Shown piece after piece: positions 1 to 7,257 of a stretch of 64,000 bases of DNA (positions within the stretch are counted from its first letter, which is position 1; every line of letters starts with the position of its first letter). The stretch covers positions 1 to 64,000 of the forward strand of contig NZ_MDET01000005.1 of the NCBI RefSeq assembly GCF_002075885.1, read 5' to 3'. The notes under the pieces are model-generated. The model was given only the letters and a program-made list of their open reading frames with translations, made no database searches and was not told the origin of the DNA. The position numbers and the translations under genes are program-made. The stretch is from Manganibacter manganicus. GTDB taxonomy: Bacteria > Pseudomonadota > Alphaproteobacteria > Rhizobiales > Rhizobiaceae.

Positions 1-100
1 TGCGCATTCCGACGAAGCCGGCCAGTGATTCCGATCAATTACCGGCCACCCATTCCAATTTCATTCCGGCCGGGATTCCGATTTGAAGCCGGCCACTTTT
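1..100. repeat. Left terminal repeat region of the IS21 element
   Basis: Terminal inverted repeat followed by several spaced copies of an ATTCC(N)GA...GCCGGCCA-type unit, in the arrangement expected for the multiple IstA binding sites of IS21 ends. It mirrors 2520-2621. Confidence 0.8.
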
Positions 101-149
101 TTGGATCACCTGGGTCGTTGTTGAGATTTGGTTCGAGTTTCGTTTCTGG

Positions 150-905
150 TCAAGCCTGAGCTGTTTCCGGGTTTTGTGGCGCGCGCCGTTTTCGCATGCT
201 TTCGCCGGTCAGTTCGATGCGATAGGCGTTGTGCACGAGGCGGTCGAGGATGGCGTCGGCGATGGTGGGATTGCCGATGATCTCGTACCAGTGGTCGACG
301 GGCACCTGGCTGGTGACGATGGTCGATCGCCGCTCATAGCGGTCCTCGACGATCTCGAGGAGATCGCGGCGCTGTTCGTCGTTGAGCTTTTCGGGTCCCC
401 AATCGTCGAGGATGAGCAGGTCGGTTCGGGCCAGCGCCTTGAGCATCCTGGCATAGCGACCGTCTCCCCTTGCGAGAGCGAGCGTGGCGAAGAGCCGTGG
501 GGCGCGGTGATAGACGACGGAGAAGTCCTCGCGACAGGCCTTGTGCCCGAGAGCGCAGGCGAGCCAGCTCTTGCCGACACCGGCCGGGCCCGTGATCAGG
601 AGCCCGTGACGCTGGCGAATCCAGTCGCAGCCTGCGAGCTTGAGGTACAGGGAGCGGTCGAGCCCGCGTTCGGCACGGAAGTCGGCATCTTCGACCTGCG
701 CATCATGGCGCAGCCTGGCAGCGCGGGCACGCGCCTCGAAGCGCTTCTGACGGCGCAGCGTCGCTTCGTTCTCGAGCAGGATGGCAAGCCATTCGCCATG
801 GTCGAGGGCGCGTGCTTCCGGCTGCGCGTCGAGATCCTGGAAGCCTTTGGCCATGCCGTGCAGTCCGAGGTCGCGCAACATGTCGAGGGTGGGATGGGTC
901 AGCAT
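150..905 (-). CDS. istB: IstB-like helper ATPase of IS21 element
   Basis: AAA+ ATPase that assists the IstA transposase by selecting target DNA and stimulating strand transfer. The 251-residue protein opens MLTHPTLDMLRDLGLHGM, the usual IstB N-terminus, and contains a Walker A motif (GPAGVGKSWLA) and a Walker B motif (LLILDDWG). The start at 905 was chosen over an upstream ATG at 941 because it gives the normal family length, is preceded by GGAGA, and avoids overlap with istA, whose stop lies 13 bp upstream. The length looks intact, so the element may be active. Confidence 0.93.
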   Translation of the reverse strand: MLTHPTLDMLRDLGLHGMAKGFQDLDAQPEARALDHGEWLAILLENEATLRRQKRFEARARAARLRHDAQVEDADFRAERGLDRSLYLKLAGCDWIRQRHGLLITGPAGVGKSWLACALGHKACREDFSVVYHRAPRLFATLALARGDGRYARMLKALARTDLLILDDWGPEKLNDEQRRDLLEIVEDRYERRSTIVTSQVPVDHWYEIIGNPTIADAILDRLVHNAYRIELTGESMRKRRAPQNPETAQA

Positions 906-918
906 GATCTTTATCTCC

Positions 919-2454
919 TCAATGGAAGTAGCCGGGACCACGCAGATTGGCGTGGTCGATGATGGCGCCGGGATTGCCGGCAGGCCGGGCGGCCTTGTGG
1001 TTGATGATGAGGGCGGCGATGCTCTTGCAGGTCAGCCCGCCGATCTCGACGGCGCGGGCTGATATGGTCTCGGCACGCTCACGACGGAGATCCCGGTAGA
1101 GGCGCAAAACGCCAAGGCATGTGCGGAACCCCTGTTCCGGATGCGGTCGGCTGGCCAGAATGGCGATGATCAGCCCCTCGGTCTGTGGCCCGATCGATGC
1201 CGCCCAGCGGCGGAAGCGTGCCGGCGTCCACTCTGCATATCGACGGTGGGAACTGGGCATGTGCTCGGGGTTGGTGCCGTAGCGGCGTCCGCCATAGCGG
1301 CGCTGATGAACGGCGACGCGCTTGCCGCGGTGGAAGATCTCGATCGTCCTGCTGGTCGCGCGGATATCGACCTGCTGGCGGATGAGGCTGTGCGGCACGG
1401 AATAGAAGAAGGTCTTGAACTCGACATGATAGTCGGTGGCGACGCGAGCCAGGCGCCATTCGGCGAACTCGTAATTCTGCACCGGTAGGCTCGCCAGGGT
1501 CGGCCGTTCCACCGTCTCGAACAAATGGCGGCGGCTGACGCCAAGGCGGCGCATGACATGGTCATTGATGCGGTCGAGCGCCCCGGCGATTGCGGCATTG
1601 GCCTCGGCCAGCGAGAAGAAGGTCTGTCGTCGCAGCCGGCCGAGAATGCAGGTCTGGGCGAAACGCACGCCGTTCTCGACCTTGGCCTTGTCCTTCGGGC
1701 GACGCGGCCGCGCCGGCAGCACGCCGACGCCATAGTGCGAGGCCATCATGCCATAGCTGCGGTTGATCTCCGGATCATAGAAGGAGGCATGATTGACGCC
1801 GGACTTCAGGTTGTCGGGCACGATCAGGCGCGGGACGCCGCCGAAGAAGCTGAACATGCGTACATGCGCGCCGATCCAGTCCGGTAGCGCCTGCGTCCAG
1901 GTCGCTTCCGCATAGGTGAAGCCGGATGCACCCAGGACGCCGACAAAGATCTCCGCCTCGCGGATCTCGCCGGTCAGCGGGTCGACGATGGCGATCTTCT
2001 TGCCGGAATAATCCACAAACACCTTGTCGCCGGCGACATGCTCCTGGCGCATCGTCGGCGACAGACGCTTCTCGAAGCCGCGGAACAGGTCGCAGAAACG
2101 GCTGTAGCCATAGCCGCCGGAATGGACGGCGCGGTACTCTTCCCACAGAAGCATCAGCGTGACGCCCGGCTTCTTCAACTCCAGCGCAAGATCCGCCCAG
2201 TTCGGCTCCGGCAGCCGGCGCAGGCCCTGCTTCACCCCGGCGCGGGCGAACAGCCGGTTCTCCAGCGCGTCGTCGGTCAGGTCGCCTGGCAGCGGCCAGA
2301 TCAGTCCCGCCGCGGTCGCGCGCTTCAGATTGTCCTGCACGGTGCTGCGCGCGACGCCCAGCCTCTGTGCGATCTCGCGGGCGCTGGTTCCATCACCGGC
2401 AAGCCGCAGCATCTGTCGTAATTGTCTCATGGTCAGCCTTCTCTTTGCCGGCAT
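919..2454 (-). CDS. istA: IstA transposase of IS21 element
   Basis: DDE transposase of 511 residues. The N-terminus has a helix-turn-helix (LRQMLRLAGDGTSAREIAQRLGVARSTVQ) for binding the terminal repeats. The integrase core has Asp in KVFVDYSG, Asp in LIVPDNLKS and Glu in KAKVENGV, which fit the DDE triad spacing. A C-terminal beta-barrel domain follows. The start MPAKRRLTMRQ at 2454 is preferred to the ATG at 2484. There is no internal stop or frameshift, so the gene appears functional. Confidence 0.94.
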   Translation of the reverse strand: MPAKRRLTMRQLRQMLRLAGDGTSAREIAQRLGVARSTVQDNLKRATAAGLIWPLPGDLTDDALENRLFARAGVKQGLRRLPEPNWADLALELKKPGVTLMLLWEEYRAVHSGGYGYSRFCDLFRGFEKRLSPTMRQEHVAGDKVFVDYSGKKIAIVDPLTGEIREAEIFVGVLGASGFTYAEATWTQALPDWIGAHVRMFSFFGGVPRLIVPDNLKSGVNHASFYDPEINRSYGMMASHYGVGVLPARPRRPKDKAKVENGVRFAQTCILGRLRRQTFFSLAEANAAIAGALDRINDHVMRRLGVSRRHLFETVERPTLASLPVQNYEFAEWRLARVATDYHVEFKTFFYSVPHSLIRQQVDIRATSRTIEIFHRGKRVAVHQRRYGGRRYGTNPEHMPSSHRRYAEWTPARFRRWAASIGPQTEGLIIAILASRPHPEQGFRTCLGVLRLYRDLRRERAETISARAVEIGGLTCKSIAALIINHKAARPAGNPGAIIDHANLRGPGYFH

Positions 2455-2519
2455 TACGCGTCCCTTGTTCAAAAGGACCGTCATGCCAAAGTTGCTGACC
2501 CTGGTGCTCCTGCTCAGAC

Positions 2520-2621
2520 CTCAAAGCGGCCGGATATTGATCGGAATGGTGGCCGGCTTCACGTCGGAACGATGGCCGGCTTCAGGTTGGAATGCCCGGC
2601 CGGATAATGTCGGAATCCGCA
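2520..2621. repeat. Right terminal repeat region of the IS21 element
   Basis: Several copies of a GGCCGG...TCGGAA unit, ending in GTCGGAATCCGCA, the inverted counterpart of base 1 onward. The frame that continues into the next gene is closed by a TAA at 2605-2607 within this end. Confidence 0.8.
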
Positions 2622-2634
2622 GCCGAGGAGGGCG

Positions 2635-4182
2635 GTGGAAGAAAACGAACGCCAATTTCGTTCTCTGTCGACCTGGGGTGTGAACCATGCGCTTCGGAGA
2701 ATCGTGCCGCGCAGTCTGACGTCTCGTGATTTCAAGGATTTTCCTTCGACGACAACCATCCAGGCCCAGGCAGATGATTTCATTTTCAATTGCGCTGCCC
2801 TCGAGCTGGGCGAACGATACGAGGGCTGGTTGCGAGAAGGAATTCTGTCCGGCGAGGTTCGCTGTCATCCGAAGCCCGACGGGGAGGGCACGCTGGAAGT
2901 GCTTGTACTGCGACCGGCACGGTCTTCCTATTCGGACGAGGAAATCGGACTGAGCGGACTGAACTGGTCGAGCAGGAGAATTACCGCCAACGACAGGGGA
3001 CGGGAGCGTCAACTCGAGCAGCGCCATCGAAAGATGTCGCGCGACCTCGGGCAGCGAGTGGAGCTCATCGGCGGCTGGCGCGTATCCTATTCATCTACAC
3101 CGGAGATCGACTGCTACTTCATGGATTGGGCGCGCCTTTACCTGCGCCGAATCCGCTCGCAGGAGCTGATTGCTTCCGACGACATGATAGGTGGACGGCC
3201 CTTCTCGCGATACCTTGAGGTATTGACGGCTCTATCCGCCCGATCACAGAAGCACATAGCCTATGCCGCAATTCTGCGCGCTCGCTATCCGCACGTTCAT
3301 ATCCGCAATCTGCTGACCTCCCACATCGTCCGTGAGACCTTTGTCAGTTCGCTCGCAGAATTCCTGGATGCGGATACGGAGGAGATCGAAACGATCCTCA
3401 AGTCAATGACCCTGTCATCAGAGAACCTGGACGTGCATACGAGCGGAAGCGAGACTGCCTGGGCACCGATTGTTCAGGCATCGGAAGGAACGTTGCTTCT
3501 TCCGAACTATGGTCTGGACATCAACCCGTTTCTCTTCCTCCTGGCGGACTTGCGAGCTCGCCATGAACGGGACTGGTTCCGAATTGCCAATGATCGTGAA
3601 GGTCGGTGGATCGAGGAAATCTGCCGATTGTTTGATGGTCCGAGGTGGCAGACACATGATCGCAATCTGAAGCTGCGCTCCAACGGAAGGGTGGAAACGG
3701 ATATCGATTTTGCCGTCCTCGACCGAAAGACAAATGAACTCGCACTGTTCCAAATGAAATGGCAGCATCCGATAGGATTTGACAATCGCGCCAGGCGGAG
3801 TGCCGGAAAGAACTTTATCGAAGAGGGCAATCGGTGGATTGAAACGGTGAATTCCTGGCTCGATCGATTTGGCGCCGCCGAACTACGCAAGAGACTGGGA
3901 TTTGAAGACCTGGGCACGCCCAATGTGCGGCTGTTCGTGCTTGGACGCTATCACGCACACTACGCCGGATTCGACAATCATGATGCACGAGCTGTCTGGT
4001 CGGACTGGGTTCATTTCCAGCGGGTGCGTAGTCACGCACCTCGGCGGTCGCTTTCACAGTTCGCGTCCGATCTGCAGTCCGCCGTGAATCAGTCCAGGTC
4101 AGGCAAGAAGGGAGAGAGCCTGATGCTGCCTGTTGGAAACCTTGCCGTTGTTTTCAATCCGTCGTCAGTGCCAGAGCAATAG
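2635..4182 (+). CDS. Unrecognised protein with C-terminal PD-(D/E)XK-like nuclease core; 5' end probably removed by IS21
   Basis: A 515-residue protein that I do not recognise as a named family. Near its middle-to-end it carries ETDIDFAVLDR followed by LALFQMKWQ, that is D-x-D, then a hydrophobic strand ending QxK. This is the pattern of a restriction-endonuclease-fold active site with Gln replacing the acidic residue. The rest is mostly helical and charged, with no signal peptide or membrane segment. The first available start is a GTG 14 bp after the IS21 tip. The frame is open back into the IS end until a TAA at 2605, so the true N-terminus was probably lost on insertion. It runs toward the AIPR gene and ends 19 bp from that gene's stop, so it may once have been part of the defence locus. 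Whether the remnant is expressed is unknown. Confidence 0.6.
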   Translation: MEENERQFRSLSTWGVNHALRRIVPRSLTSRDFKDFPSTTTIQAQADDFIFNCAALELGERYEGWLREGILSGEVRCHPKPDGEGTLEVLVLRPARSSYSDEEIGLSGLNWSSRRITANDRGRERQLEQRHRKMSRDLGQRVELIGGWRVSYSSTPEIDCYFMDWARLYLRRIRSQELIASDDMIGGRPFSRYLEVLTALSARSQKHIAYAAILRARYPHVHIRNLLTSHIVRETFVSSLAEFLDADTEEIETILKSMTLSSENLDVHTSGSETAWAPIVQASEGTLLLPNYGLDINPFLFLLADLRARHERDWFRIANDREGRWIEEICRLFDGPRWQTHDRNLKLRSNGRVETDIDFAVLDRKTNELALFQMKWQHPIGFDNRARRSAGKNFIEEGNRWIETVNSWLDRFGAAELRKRLGFEDLGTPNVRLFVLGRYHAHYAGFDNHDARAVWSDWVHFQRVRSHAPRRSLSQFASDLQSAVNQSRSGKKGESLMLPVGNLAVVFNPSSVPEQ

Positions 4183-4201
4183 CCGGATACTCGCGAGGCC
4201 G

Positions 4202-6247
4202 TCAGCCTCTGAAGCCCAGCGATCTTGCCTCCTCGAAGATCTTCTCGCCATGCATCGCCTGCTTGCGCGTCGGACGCCGGCCCGAACTGGCGAGCTTTCC
4301 CAGGCTGAAAGAAAGCGATCGTTGCCAGGGCTGGAGCGTTTGCGTGTCCTTCGCCCAGGCGGCCAGATCGAACCAGGTTTGGGCGGGCACCTCTGCAACG
4401 CGCTCCATCTGAGCGGCCTCGTCCGCACTTGTTTGATCCTCGAATACGTGGGCCGACGGCGAATGCTGTGCCTTTTCGCGCGAGATCAGTTCGGCTTCGA
4501 TCTCTGCAGGAATCGCGATCGAGTGTTCGCGAAAGCGATCCCAGCAGGATTCCTTCTTGGCCCATTCGGTCACGTTCTGCCCACCGGGCGGATTGGTGAT
4601 GTGCTCATGCGCCTGATGGCTCAGCGTTTCGATGAATGCCGCGAGCGGGTCCGAAAGCTTCTGAGATCCCCATATTGCGTCGAGGTCCACCCGCTTCGCA
4701 GTGTGATGGGACAGCCAGGCCAGGGAGTAGGTTACGATGTTGGCTCTGTAGCCGCCGAACTTCTGTCGCGAAACGATCTTTTCAGCCTGTCGAAACAGAA
4801 TCGCCCGGGCGATGCACCGTTTGAACCAAGTCTCGTCCGGCTCGAATGCGCCCCGCTTCTCCAGGACATCCATGAAGTCGAGATAGCATTTCTGGCCGCC
4901 CCGACTGACAATGTGGGGAAGCTGCGACCATGTATGCTCGTACTTGGCAAGGTCGGTCTTGGTGACGAGCTGGTTGCGCGGATGAATCCTTTCCCACGCC
5001 CGGCGTTCTCCTTCGGTGCGGTTTTGAGCAAGGGCATCATGATACTGTCCGCGGGCGCGTTCGTAGAACCATCGGGATTGGCGCTGCATGCCGGCCGCCG
5101 GCGGTGCCCAGATCGAGCGGGACAGTTCTTCCATGCGGCGATGAAAGGGATGGTTCGACGAGAAGTCGGCCATGTTCACCTTGTTCTGGTTGTTGGCCGA
5201 TTGAGAAATCCGTGGCGCAATCTCCTCGACGTCGCCGTCCGAAAGTATTTCGGTGATCTTGATCGGGACCTGCAGGAGGTCTGCCTTGATCTTGTCTTTA
5301 CGCCAGGCACGGAAGATCGATCCAGTGGTCTGGCCGCCATTGACGATCTGAAAGTCCTCGGCCGACAGCAGCGTGGCCGTTCCGTCGCCGTGATCTTCGA
5401 GAGTGAGGCCGGAGGCAGTTACCGACAACCCGTTGTTGAAGGCCAGGAACATCTGCGGTTCTTCGATGATCGTCTTGCGGATTCCTTGATTGACCTTGCC
5501 TCTGAGCTGCAGAAAACTTCGGACATTGCGTTCAAGGAGGCGCGGTCCGTACTGGCGATACATTTCCACCAGAGCATTGCCGGGCAGCATTGTCAGCAGG
5601 CATCGGTAGCCGCTGTCAGGCGGGCTCGCAACGATGCATCGTGGCGGTTCGCCTCCGAGTGAGGCAAACTCGATCCGGATCGGCTCGCGGTTTGCGCCGG
5701 ATGATACCGCACGAAACAGGCGGCGCAGGTCCCACAGCTGGCTTGAAACCTCCACCCCTTCGATATTCTCGTTGTCAATGTGGTCGACCGTGGCAACGCC
5801 GTCAGTGATGACGAACAGGCGCACATGACTCAGCTCGGTTCGCGCATCGTAGATGGACCTGCACATGTCGTAGCGATCAAGGGCTTCTTCCATCCCCTTG
5901 TGCAGGCCATCGAGCGCCTTTGCGAGAAAGGCGGAAAGGCGCCGGAACGCCGTTTCGATTTCGGCCTTCGGCACGGTGCTCGCAAGCCCGTCGAGCCGCG
6001 GGACGGAAAGAAACAGATCCAGGCGATCGCTGTCTTCCGAAAGATACCAGCCGCTGCACCGCATGCCGCGCCCTTCGAAATCGCAGACTGTTCCGTCATC
6101 GATTTCCGATGCATCTATCAGGTGCTGGATCATGTGCTCCGTGAAGGCGGTGGTGCGCAACGATCCTTCCTCGGCGGCATCGGCGCGTGCAATCACGTCC
6201 TGCTGGAGGTTTACCGCAAATTCCCGGAGTTCTTCGGTTTCGCTCAC
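4202..6247 (-). CDS. AIPR-family (abortive infection phage resistance) protein
   Basis: A 681-residue protein with the AIPR core: RNVRSFLQLRGKVNQGI at about 240-256, FLAFNNGLSVTA at 267-278 and FQIVNGGQTTGS at 299-310. These are the hallmark motifs of proteins named for lactococcal abortive infection. The family is associated with anti-phage and restriction loci, but its biochemical activity is not established here. The start is GTG and overlaps the stop of the DUF4420 gene by four bases (GTGA), so the two are translationally coupled. It is the last gene of the leftward methyltransferase-ATPase-Z1-DUF4420 operon. Confidence 0.88.
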   Translation of the reverse strand: MSETEELREFAVNLQQDVIARADAAEEGSLRTTAFTEHMIQHLIDASEIDDGTVCDFEGRGMRCSGWYLSEDSDRLDLFLSVPRLDGLASTVPKAEIETAFRRLSAFLAKALDGLHKGMEEALDRYDMCRSIYDARTELSHVRLFVITDGVATVDHIDNENIEGVEVSSQLWDLRRLFRAVSSGANREPIRIEFASLGGEPPRCIVASPPDSGYRCLLTMLPGNALVEMYRQYGPRLLERNVRSFLQLRGKVNQGIRKTIIEEPQMFLAFNNGLSVTASGLTLEDHGDGTATLLSAEDFQIVNGGQTTGSIFRAWRKDKIKADLLQVPIKITEILSDGDVEEIAPRISQSANNQNKVNMADFSSNHPFHRRMEELSRSIWAPPAAGMQRQSRWFYERARGQYHDALAQNRTEGERRAWERIHPRNQLVTKTDLAKYEHTWSQLPHIVSRGGQKCYLDFMDVLEKRGAFEPDETWFKRCIARAILFRQAEKIVSRQKFGGYRANIVTYSLAWLSHHTAKRVDLDAIWGSQKLSDPLAAFIETLSHQAHEHITNPPGGQNVTEWAKKESCWDRFREHSIAIPAEIEAELISREKAQHSPSAHVFEDQTSADEAAQMERVAEVPAQTWFDLAAWAKDTQTLQPWQRSLSFSLGKLASSGRRPTRKQAMHGEKIFEEARSLGFRG

Positions 6248-7257
6248 ATCGTCTCTCCGGCAAGCGCCACCACCGACGTGGAATCCATCTCCCAGGTTCC
6301 AAGTTCATCGGCGATGATCGTGTATCTGATGTCACCCACTCCTGGCGGCAGGTTCCATTCGGCAAGACGGGGAAAGTTACCTTCGACCTTGAAGTAGCGC
6401 ACGGACGTAAGTCGGTAACGCGTTTCATACTGTGGTGCATGGACATCCAGGTAGTCGGCAAGCAGCAGGCGTTCGTCGAAAAGCCTGGATGCGGGCTCAT
6501 CTTCTGAAAGGGTGTTGCGCACATTTGCCACGAGGTCCGGAAGGGAGGTGCCCAATCCTTCGCTTTCGTCGAGACGCACATGGGCGAGGAGCAGATGTAC
6601 ATGCGGTCGTTCATCAAGCTGTTTCTCGCTGGCTATCGTGATTCGGGAATGCCGCTTGGAGAGCGAGGTCTTGACTTCCACTGCGAGACCACCGCGACGA
6701 AAATCCTGATGTGAACTTTCTGCGCCAACCCAGGAATCAACACCCGCGAGGAGATTTTCGCCACCGAGAAAAAGCTGATCCAGAATATACAACTCGCCGA
6801 ACAACCCTCGTTGCCGTTCCTCGGAGAGGCCTTCCGGTGCGAGGCGTTCGAAAAGCCCCTGCCACATGCACAGCCGATCGATGCAACGACGTAGCGCGGC
6901 GGGACCCGATGGTTCGGAAATGATCGCATTGACCAGGTCGGCCGAGAGTACGCCGAAAATTTCACGAAGACGCTCCTGCTCCAGCATGATCACGAGAACT
7001 GTCCGCTGCGGCGTGGCACCAGCGCCGCTTTCTTCGACGACAACCCGGACGCCCCGGCATCTGGGGACACGATCGGCAAGGTCGGAGGCACGGCCGTCCC
7101 CCTCGATCAACAGTCCGGCACGTCCCTGCGGCCAGAAGATGCAGGCGAACACATCGACTGCGGCCGCGGCATCAAGCCGCCGACGTTCCATGCCGCTTGA
7201 GCTGCGCCTCGCCGACGCAAGATCTGTCCATCTTTCGGCAAGCTCGGCTGGTGTCAT
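6244..7257 (-). CDS. PD-(D/E)XK motif protein (DUF4420 type)
   Basis: A 337-residue predicted endonuclease-fold protein. The nuclease-like core is SHQDFRRGGLAVEVKTS, Asp then Glu-x-Lys in PD-(D/E)XK spacing, preceded by GLFGELYILDQLF. The ATG at 7257 shares ATGA with the stop of the Z1 gene. An in-frame extension upstream would lie wholly inside the Z1 gene and is rejected. In this family context (a C5 methylase, GHKL ATPase and Z1 helicase neighbourhood) it is the best candidate for the DNA-cutting subunit besides Vsr. Substrate and trigger are unknown. Confidence 0.85.
   Translation of the reverse strand: MTPAELAERWTDLASARRSSSGMERRRLDAAAAVDVFACIFWPQGRAGLLIEGDGRASDLADRVPRCRGVRVVVEESGAGATPQRTVLVIMLEQERLREIFGVLSADLVNAIISEPSGPAALRRCIDRLCMWQGLFERLAPEGLSEERQRGLFGELYILDQLFLGGENLLAGVDSWVGAESSHQDFRRGGLAVEVKTSLSKRHSRITIASEKQLDERPHVHLLLAHVRLDESEGLGTSLPDLVANVRNTLSEDEPASRLFDERLLLADYLDVHAPQYETRYRLTSVRYFKVEGNFPRLAEWNLPPGVGDIRYTIIADELGTWEMDSTSVVALAGETM

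Larger units (their letters stand above)
1..2621 (-). mobile_element. IS21-family insertion sequence, apparently complete
   Basis: The element carries istA and istB in the usual order on the minus strand. Its two ends match as an inverted repeat: the left end begins TGCGCATTCCGAC and the reverse complement of the right end begins TGCGGATTCCGAC, so the tips are TG...CA as in IS21. Inside each end the unit ATTCCGA/GCCGGCC is repeated several times, typical of the multiple transposase binding sites of this family. Because the left tip is base 1, no target duplication can be checked. The right tip is 14 bp from the first possible start of the next gene, whose N-terminus appears to be missing. Confidence 0.93.

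Noticed and set aside
4133..5662. 509-codon frame opposite the AIPR gene
   Set aside because: The minus-strand AIPR protein has clear family motifs and overlaps both operon neighbours correctly; the opposite frame has no recognisable product.
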